DNA from: JAWLFI01 sp964525165
GTDB taxonomy: Bacteria > Bacteroidota > Bacteroidia > Chitinophagales > Saprospiraceae
Length of the DNA stretch: 64,000 bases
Direction of reading: 5' to 3'
Assembly (NCBI GenBank): GCA_964525165.1
Contig: CAZGGG010000007.1
Coordinates: 1-64,000, forward strand
In this document: in pieces, positions 54,613 to 62,815 of the stretch
Position numbering within the stretch: position 1 is the first letter of the stretch
Layout of the letters: every line of letters begins with the position of its first letter
Translations under genes and position numbers: made by a program
The notes under the pieces: model-generated
Seen by the model: the letters and a program-made list of their open reading frames with translations, nothing else
What the model was told of the DNA's origin: nothing
Database searches by the model: none

Positions 54613-55830
54613 ATGCAACCGTTCTCATTTTCTCAATCTTCTGCGCAGGAACGCCTGGAGCCCCAGGAACAACTCTTGCGAACAGGAAAAAAAGGGAAGA
54701 GCCTATTTATCGGGGTTCCAAAGGAAACAGTACTGAAAGAAAACAGAGTTGCATTGGTTCCTTCCGCTGTTTCAAGTTTAGTGGCTGATGGGCATCGTGT
54801 CATGGTAGAATCGGGAGCAGGTGAGAAGTCTAGTTTTTCGGATAGGGATTATTCTGAGGCAGGAGCAGAAATAGCAATGGATCGGGAGAGTGTTTTTAAG
54901 GCACAGGTGCTTTTGAAAATTGCGCCTCCTACCATAGAAGAGTCGGACTGGCTGCAGGAAGGTCAGCTGTTATTATCGGCTCTCCAAATGCCTCTGGTTA
55001 CCGAGGAGTATCTTATGATGCTGAAGAAAAAGAGAGTCATTGCGGTCGCCATGGAGTATTTACAGGATCAAGATGGTACCTTTCCTCTGGTTAGGATTAT
55101 GAGCGAAATGGCAGGATATAGTGCTGTTTTAAAGGCGGCTGAGTTGTTGACTATCAGCTCCGGCGGTAAAGGCGTCTTGTTGGGCGGCATTTCTGGTGTA
55201 CCACCTGCCAAAGTAGTTATTTTGGGTGCCGGAGTCGTTGGTGAGTTCGCCGCCCGATCAGCCCTAGGACTAGGAGCGGAGGTACGCATTTTTGATAATA
55301 ATATTTACAAGCTCATGCGGATTCAAAACCGAATCGGTCGTCAAGTATTCACCTCTGCTTTAAATCCTGTGTATGTTGAAAAAGAATTGCTCGATGCAGA
55401 TGTAGTGATCGGTGCCATCCATTCAGAAATGGGGAGATCCCCTATTGTCGTAACAGAAGAAATGGTGATGAACATGAAACCCGGGTCGGTAATCATTGAT
55501 GTGAGTATCGATCAAGGAGGCTGTATTGAAACCTCTAAAGTAACCATGCAGGATGACCCTACTTATACAGTACATGATGTGATTCATTATTGTGTGCCCA
55601 ATATCGCTTCCAATGTTGCGCGCACTGCTTCCGTTTCTACTAGTAATATATTGACGCCCTTATTGCTCAAAGCAGGGGAAACGGTCAATTTCGATCAGCT
55701 GATTTATACGAATAAGGGCTTCCGTCATGGGGTTTATGCCTACAAAGGGGCTTTGACCAATGAGTACCTTGGTCAGTACTTTAATATTAAAAGTACTGAT
55801 CTTGATTTGTTGATTGCAAGCAACATTTGA
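54613..55830 (+). CDS. ald: alanine dehydrogenase
   Basis: This NAD-dependent enzyme interconverts L-alanine and pyruvate plus ammonia. About 40 non-conserved N-terminal residues come first. The AlaDh/PNT domain begins at FIGVPKETVLKENRVALVP. The Rossmann fold has VVILGAGVVGEFAARSALGLGA, and DVVIGAIHSEMG plus PGSVIIDVSIDQGGCIETS follow. The extended N-terminus is seen in a Bacteroidota subgroup. The start may be GTG at 54607 or ATG at 54613; the latter is preferred. The stop lies one base before the CHAT gene's ATG. Confidence 0.92.
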   Translation: MQPFSFSQSSAQERLEPQEQLLRTGKKGKSLFIGVPKETVLKENRVALVPSAVSSLVADGHRVMVESGAGEKSSFSDRDYSEAGAEIAMDRESVFKAQVLLKIAPPTIEESDWLQEGQLLLSALQMPLVTEEYLMMLKKKRVIAVAMEYLQDQDGTFPLVRIMSEMAGYSAVLKAAELLTISSGGKGVLLGGISGVPPAKVVILGAGVVGEFAARSALGLGAEVRIFDNNIYKLMRIQNRIGRQVFTSALNPVYVEKELLDADVVIGAIHSEMGRSPIVVTEEMVMNMKPGSVIIDVSIDQGGCIETSKVTMQDDPTYTVHDVIHYCVPNIASNVARTASVSTSNILTPLLLKAGETVNFDQLIYTNKGFRHGVYAYKGALTNEYLGQYFNIKSTDLDLLIASNI

Positions 55831-55831
55831 T

Positions 55832-58800
55832 ATGATAAGCTTCTTATTCCGGAATGATAGATTATGGCTCTTTTGTCTATCCATCATATCTTTTTCAACT
55901 GTCTACACCCAAAATCCCACTCAATTAGCTGTTCAGGGAGAACAAGCAATGAGCAATGGTCTTTTTGAAGAAGCAGCTCAATATTACTCAACTGCATTAA
56001 TATCCTTCACAGATCCCGATTCCACTTTTTATTACAAGTCTCAATACCTAGATGCACTAGCCAGAGCTTCTTCAAGTCAACTCGATTCTTTACTTCAGAT
56101 TTTTGAGGTGGAACTAGAAAGTGCTGAAATTTCTGATGATATAAAAAGCCAGGTTTATTCAAGGTTGGGTTGGATTCGCTCAAGAGCAGGAGCGTTTGAA
56201 GCTTCATTCAATTTTGTAGACTCAGCAAATAAATATGCACAATCACCACTCAGTAAAGGTTTAGCATCTTCTTTGGAGGGAACATTGGTTTCTATCTTGG
56301 ATGATCAAGAAGAAGGTGTCCGAGTGCTGTTGGAAGCGATAACGTATTTTGAAGAAGCTGAATCTAGAAGTAAAGATTACGGATTAACATTGATGAACAT
56401 CAGTAATTGTTATGCAGCAATGGGAGAATCTGTGAAGAGTGGTGATTATCTCAGTATGTCCTATAAACCCTTAATGGAATACTATGGAAATCAGCATCCA
56501 AATTATTTTTTGATCAAATTATTTTACAGCAGAGAGTTAACGGAGCAACAGGAGTTCTTGAAAGCAGAAAACTTGTTGAAAGAAGTTTTGGAGCACTTTC
56601 AATCTGCAAAGGATACTGCTTCCATCATGCATTGTTATCATAACTTGACAGAAAACAGTGTTGAGTCAGGGGACTATAAAAAGGCATTAAACTACCTGGA
56701 AATAAATCTTGGATTATCATATGCGAGTTCACAGGATACCACCTATAATCATGGAGCTATTTTAAACAGCTTGATTTCATGTTTGAGAGATCTCGAGATT
56801 TACGAAGATGCTGAACTCAGGTTGCAAGAACTAGAGAACTTGTGTGAAGATCGGCAATCTGTTGGACAGTGGTTTCATCATTGGATTTATGTACATCGGG
56901 CTTTTATCCTATCCGATCAAGCAAAGTATTTTGAAGCCGATAGTGTATTCAAAGTTGCGGAGAAATATGTACGAGACAATTTTGGTCAAGGATCTGAGAA
57001 TATGGCTGATTTGTACTATTTCATGGCGGATAATTATAAATATATGGGGGCTTCTGAACAAGCATTAAGCTATCTGGAAAAGGCTTCATCCTATTACGAA
57101 TCGAACTACAAAGAAAATAATCACAATAATATCAACACACTGGTATTTAAAGGAGAAATATTGGAGACATCCGGCTATGTCACCTCAGCCCTGGATATTT
57201 ATATTAAAGCAAAAGACAGGTTTGATGAGGAGTTCGGAGCTATTTCCATCGAGAAGGATATGGTAACCGATATTCAAACAGTTATTGGAAGAGACGAATT
57301 ATATGTTGCGCTCCTCCGCGCCAGTGCAAGTCTAATTGATAGCTCCTTGTTGGATAAGAATGAAACACTTCAAGCACTCATTTGGTTAGAGGAGGCCAAA
57401 GCCTATTATCATTTTTTAATCAGTGAGTTGCATCAAGTTGCGGATACAAGATTATTAATTGAGCAGTTTCATGAAATTGGATTATATGGTCAGCGGATTT
57501 TGAATCATCTATACCAGAAATCAAAGGATAAAACATACGTATGGGATGCCCTTAGTTTGGCAGAGTTGTCTAAAAATTACGCGCGAAAGATTATTTTAAA
57601 TGACAGAAATGCCAAACAAATCGCGCATATTCCGGACTCCCTGCTGGAGTTGGATAAACATTATAATCAAAGGATTCAGTACTTAGAAAAATTAGCCCAG
57701 GAGCAAAATGATTCTGAGGCTAGATTTCAGTTGAATATAGTCAGAAATGAGTGGGATGAATTTATTGATGTTTTGGAGACAAGATTTCCGGAGTATTATC
57801 AACTAAAGTATGATCCATATACGGCTACAGGTCTGGATATTCAAGAATGGTCAATAGAAAAGAATACTGATATCCTTTATTTTTTCCAAGAGCAGGATTA
57901 TTTAGTTACCTATTATGTAAATGAAAAAGATATTCAAGTGGATTGGCAATCGGGCTGCGCTACTTTAGACAGCATGATCGCTGAATTCAGAAGTTCAATG
58001 GTAGAGGCAAATGTCCCCGGCTTTTATGAGAATGGTTCCTATATATATGAAAAAATCTGGAAGCCACTGGGCAAAAACATAAAAGCTGAAAGTTTATGTA
58101 TCGTTCCTGATCAGTCATTAGCTTATCTGAATTTCGAGGCTCTTCCTTTACCTTCTGAACAGATGCCTCAATCATTTAAGGATATGAGCTATTTAATACA
58201 GGAATATAGCATAGGGTACCGATATGAATTTACCTCTTCAAGACAGAATTCAGAGATCTTAGAGAATCATTTTTTATGCGAAAAAGGTGTAGCCTTTATT
58301 CCTGTTTTTGAGTCCGAAGTATTTTCAGGAAAGGTATCAGCTTTACCTTGGTCACTTAAGCTGGCGAACTTTTTAAGAAAGAACTTTGAAGTGGATGTGT
58401 TTGAAAAGGAGCAGTCCACGAAGGATATTTTTTGGCAGAATGCTCAATCGGCAGACCTATTACATTTTAGTACGCATGCCATCACTTCTCAGGAACTCCC
58501 CATGGAAAGTTTCCTTCTTTTCAGAACGGAAGAAGGTGATTTAGATAGTTTGACAGCACTAGATGTGATCCAGACTGATTTGGCAGCACATCTTACTTCA
58601 TTGTCCGCCTGTGAAACCGGGATAAGTGAATTCAAAGTTGGATTGGGATTGCAATCCTTGGCCTGGTCCTTTGAGTATGCAGGTTGTGATAACTTATTAG
58701 TGAGCTTATGGAGTATAGATGATGAAATCACAGCAGATATTCTGGAGCGATTTTATAGCTCAATGAAAGGCAAGTATTTCAGGGTTTCCAAAGCCCTTAG

Positions 58801-59011
58801 AGAAGCAAAATTAGATGCAATTCAAAAGGCCAATATTCATCAAGCGAATCCATATTATTGGGCAGGAATGATCTATTTGGGAGATAATCCGGAACTTCAG
58901 ATTCAAGAAACTTCTTTAAGCACCTTGTTTATAGTAAGCTCAATGATTGTTTTACTAGCCGGGATTTTTTTTCTTTTTCAAAGAAAAGGGGTGAATTTCA
59001 ATTCTAAATGA
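55832..59011 (+). CDS. TPR-CHAT domain protein with C-terminal membrane anchor
   Basis: From the ATG at 55832 the protein is 1059 residues. A signal-like hydrophobic segment (about 10-30, ending VYTQ) is followed by TPR-type helical repeats to about residue 480 and a linker. A CHAT caspase-like peptidase domain covers about 740-1015. The catalytic dyad is H882 in LLHFSTHAI and C927 in LSACETG, with the typical NPYYWAGMIYLGD end. One membrane helix (about 1030-1050) and a basic tail close the protein, so most of it should face the periplasm. It follows ald by one base. CHAT domains are proteases; the substrate here is unknown. Confidence 0.9.
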   Translation: MISFLFRNDRLWLFCLSIISFSTVYTQNPTQLAVQGEQAMSNGLFEEAAQYYSTALISFTDPDSTFYYKSQYLDALARASSSQLDSLLQIFEVELESAEISDDIKSQVYSRLGWIRSRAGAFEASFNFVDSANKYAQSPLSKGLASSLEGTLVSILDDQEEGVRVLLEAITYFEEAESRSKDYGLTLMNISNCYAAMGESVKSGDYLSMSYKPLMEYYGNQHPNYFLIKLFYSRELTEQQEFLKAENLLKEVLEHFQSAKDTASIMHCYHNLTENSVESGDYKKALNYLEINLGLSYASSQDTTYNHGAILNSLISCLRDLEIYEDAELRLQELENLCEDRQSVGQWFHHWIYVHRAFILSDQAKYFEADSVFKVAEKYVRDNFGQGSENMADLYYFMADNYKYMGASEQALSYLEKASSYYESNYKENNHNNINTLVFKGEILETSGYVTSALDIYIKAKDRFDEEFGAISIEKDMVTDIQTVIGRDELYVALLRASASLIDSSLLDKNETLQALIWLEEAKAYYHFLISELHQVADTRLLIEQFHEIGLYGQRILNHLYQKSKDKTYVWDALSLAELSKNYARKIILNDRNAKQIAHIPDSLLELDKHYNQRIQYLEKLAQEQNDSEARFQLNIVRNEWDEFIDVLETRFPEYYQLKYDPYTATGLDIQEWSIEKNTDILYFFQEQDYLVTYYVNEKDIQVDWQSGCATLDSMIAEFRSSMVEANVPGFYENGSYIYEKIWKPLGKNIKAESLCIVPDQSLAYLNFEALPLPSEQMPQSFKDMSYLIQEYSIGYRYEFTSSRQNSEILENHFLCEKGVAFIPVFESEVFSGKVSALPWSLKLANFLRKNFEVDVFEKEQSTKDIFWQNAQSADLLHFSTHAITSQELPMESFLLFRTEEGDLDSLTALDVIQTDLAAHLTSLSACETGISEFKVGLGLQSLAWSFEYAGCDNLLVSLWSIDDEITADILERFYSSMKGKYFRVSKALREAKLDAIQKANIHQANPYYWAGMIYLGDNPELQIQETSLSTLFIVSSMIVLLAGIFFLFQRKGVNFNSK

Positions 59012-59057
59012 ATCCATTTTTTTCGATGATGTCCACCTATCCATTCATGTAGGATTT

Positions 59058-59079
59058 AAAACGGAAACGTTTTTGTTTT
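59058..59079 (+). terminator. weak terminator candidate after the CHAT gene
   Basis: AAAACG-GAAA-CGTTTT forms a short hairpin with a GAAA tetraloop, followed by TGTTTTAG. The stem is AT-rich and short, so termination may be inefficient. Confidence 0.4.
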
Positions 59080-59144
59080 AGAAATGACCGATGTGAGATA
59101 ATCACATGGCATTGAAACCCACCCCTTAGGGAAGAACCATTCGA

Positions 59145-59897
59145 TTAGCCCAGGTATATTCTGTTGATCAGGTTTTCAATGATGTAATCCTCCATTTGAG
59201 CAAAGAAAACTTCCATTTTGCCCCCTAAAGCATTTAATGAGAAGGTGAGCACGACATTGAGTAATAATGCAATAAGCGTTGTATCAAATGCAACCATAAG
59301 AAGGGAGGTAACATGCTCAATACCTTCCGGGTCCATAGCTTCATTGGCCGCACCCAAAGCATTTGCAATTCCTAGCACGGTACCGATAAACCCCACAGAG
59401 GGGATTGCCCATGCGATATATCGGACCAATGTTTGTTTGCTTTCAAATTTCTTGCCGTTGACACTTGAAAGGGTTTTTACGACCTCCAAAGACTCACTTA
59501 TACTGTGGTTGGAACGAAATTTCGTACAAGCCTTATTGACAATATCCAAAAGAATATATTTATTATCCTTCTGTTGCTCGATTACCTGAAGTTTAATGGC
59601 ATTTACATCTTCTGGAGTAATGACATATTGTTCTCTTTCTGGTAATATGCCTTGGTCAAGAGATTGAAATTCATCTTTAATTTCTTTTCTCAAATGCAGT
59701 ACTTCCAAAAGACCTAAAGTGAAAAGAAAGTAGCAAAGGCCTTGTATCAGTCCATAAGGTAAGTTTCCTCCTAGTAAGTAAGCTATTCGTTGTAAGCTTG
59801 AACCTTCTATGGAAAGAGCAGCTAAGGATGTTGCAACCACCATTATACTTATGGCTACTATTGCTGCGATGAGTACATTCATTGTTCTATGATTCAT
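59145..59897 (-). CDS. MotA/TolQ/ExbB family proton channel protein
   Basis: From the ATG at 59897 it has about 250 residues and four hydrophobic segments. The last two hold the family core: IAWAIPSVGFIGTVLGIANALGA and VTSLLMVAFDTTLIALLLNVVLTF. The family forms a ring around ExbD/MotB-type subunits and converts proton flow into mechanical work. A start at 59924 would overlap the upstream gene. It follows the ExbD-like gene by 4 bp and is the last gene of the block. It is not adjacent to tonB, tolR or flagellar genes. Confidence 0.9.
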   Translation of the reverse strand: MNHRTMNVLIAAIVAISIMVVATSLAALSIEGSSLQRIAYLLGGNLPYGLIQGLCYFLFTLGLLEVLHLRKEIKDEFQSLDQGILPEREQYVITPEDVNAIKLQVIEQQKDNKYILLDIVNKACTKFRSNHSISESLEVVKTLSSVNGKKFESKQTLVRYIAWAIPSVGFIGTVLGIANALGAANEAMDPEGIEHVTSLLMVAFDTTLIALLLNVVLTFSLNALGGKMEVFFAQMEDYIIENLINRIYLG

Positions 59898-59901
59898 GGT
59901 A

Positions 59902-60370
59902 TTAGTTTTTAGGTTTGAATTCAAAATTGTTTTCTTTTACGATTAAAGTTCCCAAGTGCGTTCCACCATCGGATCGGTTAGGGGGTCGGGTATGTCTGAT
60001 AGCGGTTTCCGAGATATCGTATTTATAAGCTTTTCCGTTTTTCGCATTCATTCCGATAAAGCCTTTGATGGTTACCTTGCCATCTCGGGGTCTGTACAAG
60101 TGGGCGTAGATTTCATAGGTGCCTGGGACTAGTTCGGGTTGAATAATTAGCTCGCTAGGCTTTGATTTATACCTTCTGGGAACCTTAACGAAATTGCAGA
60201 AAGAAGTTCTCTTCATCTGTTCGTCGCAAAATTGATTTCCCTGTTTAAAATATAGGTCTACATCAAAATCATCACTCTCCCATTCAATAAAGACGGCCAA
60301 TTCTGAATCGATTCCGGCAAAGAAATTGGACTTACCACTGGTTGTATTTTTGGACTTACCAGTTGAGGTG
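59902..60370 (-). CDS. C-terminal part of the ExbD/MotB-like protein (after assembly gap)
   Basis: The frame is open from the N-gap to a TAA at 59902. It begins with a Ser/Thr/Lys-rich repeat (TSTGKSKNTTSGKSNFF), then a domain of about 135 residues rich in beta strands (VDLYFKQGNQFCDEQM, IIQPELVPGTYEIYAHLYRP). That pattern resembles beta-sandwich domains of secreted proteins, though I assign no family. The apparent start (TTG at 60300) is inside this reading frame and is not real. It is almost certainly the second half of the gene at 60381-60784. The frames differ only by the arbitrary length of the gap. Confidence 0.7.
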
Positions 60371-60380
60371 NNNNNNNNNN
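60371..60380. other. assembly gap (10 N)
   Basis: Ten N residues fall inside a Lys/Thr/Ser-rich coding repeat. TGGACTTACCA occurs twice just left of the gap, 27 bp apart, so collapsed tandem repeats are the likely reason for the break. The true gap length is unknown. Confidence 0.99.
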
Positions 60381-60784
60381 TTTTTTGATTGGGTCGCAGC
60401 TTTTTTAGAGTTGGTTGTCTTTTTCTGTATTTTCTGACTTTTTTTGATTTCTGCTAGTTCCGCTTTCAGTTTCTGTTTCTCTTTTTGTTCAATCAAATAC
60501 TTCTTTTGTAGTTCTTCATGTTTTGTATTGATTGCATTGATTCTGGCTTCAGCTACTTGTGACATTGAAAGAAGCATATTGAATTTTTCTTCCGGGATAT
60601 TTCCTTGAATGGAGGCGTATAAGCTGTCCATTAATAGCTGATCTTGTCTGATTTCGTTGATTTCCTCTAGGGGTATACTTACATCCATTTTAGGTACGAT
60701 TACAAAAAGTATAATCACTGCGCCCAATGCGCCGGACAAAAGATCTAAAAAGGAAACCCCATATACATCATAGTTTGCTTTCAT
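60381..60784 (-). CDS. N-terminal part of an ExbD/MotB-like membrane protein with coiled coil (before assembly gap)
   Basis: It starts MKANYDVYGVSFLDLLSGAL and has one membrane helix (about 15-32). D14 in SFLDLLS sits where ExbD has its proton-accepting Asp in PFIDVML. After the membrane come about 35 residues, then a long Lys/Glu coiled coil (about 70-125) and a Lys/Thr/Ser linker that runs into the gap. With the ExbB/MotA-like gene downstream it should form a proton-driven unit reaching into the periplasm. It overlaps the zinc ribbon gene by 4 bp. Confidence 0.78.
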
Positions 60785-61092
60785 GACTGAGAGAGTTGTG
60801 TAGCTAAAAATGGCCGATGAGATAAGGATGCTGAAAGTCCGTTGATAGGAGCGAAGGCATCTAGATGTATCGTTCTAGCCTTCTTTGTTTCAGTGTTAGC
60901 TGTCTTTAAATAGATATTGCAATTGGAGCATTTGGCATCCTCTTCAAGATTATTTGTGCCACAATTATGACATTGGATTAATCTGGAATGATGCTGCTCA
61001 GATTTTCGTATCGTTTGGGTAGGGAAATTGCATTCTGGACACTTAGCATGCTTCCCTTCAATGATGGGATGGTTACAATTTGAACAGTTCAT
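60781..61092 (-). CDS. double zinc ribbon protein
   Basis: From the ATG at 61092 the protein is 103 residues. Two zinc ribbons are visible: CSNC with CPEC (about 3-21) and CHNC with CSNC (about 41-57). A polar tail follows (ARTIHLDAFAPINGLSASL). There is no membrane segment, so it should be cytoplasmic. Its gene overlaps the ExbD-like gene by 4 bp, implying a stoichiometric role at the cytoplasmic face. A longer frame to 61167 is rejected because the ribbon starts at this Met. Confidence 0.8.
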   Translation of the reverse strand: MNCSNCNHPIIEGKHAKCPECNFPTQTIRKSEQHHSRLIQCHNCGTNNLEEDAKCSNCNIYLKTANTETKKARTIHLDAFAPINGLSASLSHRPFLATQLSQS

Positions 61093-61120
61093 ATTCTTTG
61101 GTTTTTGAATGAGTAAATGG

Positions 61121-61145
61121 GGGGTGAAGACTAAAGCTTCACCCC
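61121..61145. other. perfect 9-bp hairpin between the outer-membrane and zinc ribbon genes
   Basis: GGGGTGAAG (61121-61129) and CTTCACCCC (61137-61145) enclose a 7-nt loop. It lies 16 bp past the stop of the barrel gene on the minus strand, with no U-run after it, so it is more likely an mRNA-stabilising or attenuating hairpin than a full terminator. Confidence 0.75.
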
Positions 61146-61160
61146 TGAAAATTTCTTGAA

Positions 61161-61889
61161 TTACCACTTACCTCCTAAGGGAAAGACATATCCTACAGAA
61201 ACCATAAGATCAGCAGTTCTGAAGTTAGCTCGAGAACTTACAAGTGGGTCACCGTCTGTGAGTTGGTCGGAAGTTCCGATTCGGTACCTTAAATCAATAT
61301 TTAATTTCCCTGTAGTCATTTCGAGGAACATGCCTCCTCCGATGGTGAATCCAAAGTCTGAACTTTTATAGAAGTCACTTCGTGCACTTCCAATTTCTAA
61401 GTCCTCTTCTCCGGATAGATTATCTTCTAATTCATCATTTACAAAAACATCTTGAGTGAGTGTACCACCAATATTAAAGTTGATCTGTGGTCCGGCGATC
61501 AAATAGCCACCCATTTCTTTACCTCTGAAATGGTACTTTAGTAATAATGGCACATCGATCGAGTTTACACTAATGTCTGATACGATGTCAGCGGCACCGG
61601 CGGGATTACCATTTCCATCAATCAATGGGATGCTTTCGATTTCAGAGTTGAGGCCTCTTTGTGTAAACATGAGTTCAGGCTGAATTCCAAAGTTTCCAAA
61701 TCTCCAATCGATTTGAACACCTCCTGAGTAACTGAAGCCTACCCGGCCTTCGCGAAATTCTTTTGCAACCTCATTAGGTCTGAACATACTGATGCCCATA
61801 CTTGCTTTCGGTCCAATGGAGAACTGAGCTTGTGCACTAATGGAGCATACTAAAAGGGTGATTAGGGTGTAAAATGTTGCTTTTAACAT
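61161..61889 (-). CDS. outer membrane beta-barrel (porin family / PorT-like) protein
   Basis: The 242-residue protein has a signal peptide (1-21, ending AQA). The rest alternates in barrel style: FSIGPKASMGISMF, GVQIDWRFGNFGIQPELMFTQRG and PLLLKYHFRGKEMGGYLIAGPQI. The C-terminus is aromatic (VSVGYVFPLGGKW), as in outer-membrane proteins. It belongs to the OMP_b-brl_2-like group; no pore or enzyme function can be claimed. It is upstream of the zinc ribbon/ExbD/ExbB genes on the same strand and separated from the sigma operon by a terminator. Confidence 0.88.
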   Translation of the reverse strand: MLKATFYTLITLLVCSISAQAQFSIGPKASMGISMFRPNEVAKEFREGRVGFSYSGGVQIDWRFGNFGIQPELMFTQRGLNSEIESIPLIDGNGNPAGAADIVSDISVNSIDVPLLLKYHFRGKEMGGYLIAGPQINFNIGGTLTQDVFVNDELEDNLSGEEDLEIGSARSDFYKSSDFGFTIGGGMFLEMTTGKLNIDLRYRIGTSDQLTDGDPLVSSRANFRTADLMVSVGYVFPLGGKW

Positions 61890-62002
61890 GACAAGAATTT
61901 TTTTGGTTTTAAAAGTGATTACACCTATCTATAGAGCAGGTATTCTTATTCTCATCAGCTCAAGCTGTTTTTTTTATTTTTTTTTGATTCATGTGTGGGC
62001 AT

Positions 62003-62034
62003 AAAAAAAGCCAACCTTAAAAGATTGGCTTCGT
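62003..62034 (-). terminator. terminator after the sigma / anti-sigma-like operon
   Basis: On the minus strand AAGCCAATCTT and AAGGTTGGCTT form a stem with mispaired middle bases, followed by seven T residues. It ends the transcript 22 bp past the stop at 62056. Confidence 0.85.
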
Positions 62035-62055
62035 TGGGCAGGGAGGTAACTATAA

Positions 62056-62805
62056 TTATTGGATTTCCTCAAAGAGTCTCTTTGCATCATTTTTATAAAG
62101 ATGTTGCTCTTGGTCTATAATTTCATTCACCAACTCTATGGCTTCGTCTTCTCTATTGAGTTGTAAGAGTGCCATTATAAGATACCAATCTCTTCTCTGT
62201 TGGAGATTGGAGCTTTTAAGCTCTAATTTTCTTAGGGTTTTTTCTGCTTCCGCAAATTGATCCAGCTCCATCAATGACATGGCATAATAATATTGGACCG
62301 TATCATTCGGTGTTTCATTTAATAGGGTCTCAAAGGCCTGCAGTGCCTCTTGATAATTGTTTTGTTTGTACAAAAGCATGGCTTGATCCAAAGTGATTTG
62401 GTCTGAAACGCCCATTGTCGTGGGTAAACCCGGATCCTTTTGGTAGTATTTGCGAAATGCGAAATGATCAGAATTATTCTGAGATGGGTAAAAGATCCAA
62501 ACTGCTGCAACTATTAAAATAGTCAAAGAAGCGGCGATTCCAATCATTTGAGCACGAGGGAACAGATTGATGACTTTCGACTTCTTTTGAGAACTTGATT
62601 TCTTTTCTTGATCTACTTTATGTTCTAGCCGATCTAATTGTTCTTTCAAAGATGCAATCTCGATGATTTGAATAACTTCTTTATGTTGTTCAAAGCGTTC
62701 TTTTTTGTCAGGATCTTCTGCTAATTCTTTCTCAAAAACCTTGCGATCCAGGTCGTTCATTTTATTCTGGATATAGTCATCCATTTTATCTTCAAAATTG
62801 TCCAT
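62056..62805 (-). CDS. membrane-spanning TPR protein, putative anti-sigma factor
   Basis: The 249-residue protein has an N-terminal cytoplasmic helical part (1-85; KELAEDPDKKERFEQHKEVI is like zinc-free anti-sigma domains). One membrane helix follows (about 93-112), then a periplasmic tail with TPR repeats (DQAMLLYKQNNYQEALQAFETLL, DTVQYYYAMSLMELDQFAEAEKTL). The sigma factor gene ends 10 bp upstream, so it is probably the regulator of that sigma factor. No canonical zinc-binding HxxxCxxC motif is visible. Confidence 0.78.
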   Translation of the reverse strand: MDNFEDKMDDYIQNKMNDLDRKVFEKELAEDPDKKERFEQHKEVIQIIEIASLKEQLDRLEHKVDQEKKSSSQKKSKVINLFPRAQMIGIAASLTILIVAAVWIFYPSQNNSDHFAFRKYYQKDPGLPTTMGVSDQITLDQAMLLYKQNNYQEALQAFETLLNETPNDTVQYYYAMSLMELDQFAEAEKTLRKLELKSSNLQQRRDWYLIMALLQLNREDEAIELVNEIIDQEQHLYKNDAKRLFEEIQ

Positions 62806-62815
62806 GATATGAGTT

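Noticed and set aside
59091..59107. ATGTGAGATAATCACAT, resembling a CRP/FNR-type site
   Set aside because: It lies between two convergent gene ends, has a 5-bp rather than 6-bp spacer, and has no downstream promoter to regulate.
59145..60784. Zorya defence locus, suggested by the MotA/MotB-like pair
   Set aside because: No OmpA-like peptidoglycan-binding end on the MotB-like protein and no ZorC/ZorD helicase genes nearby.
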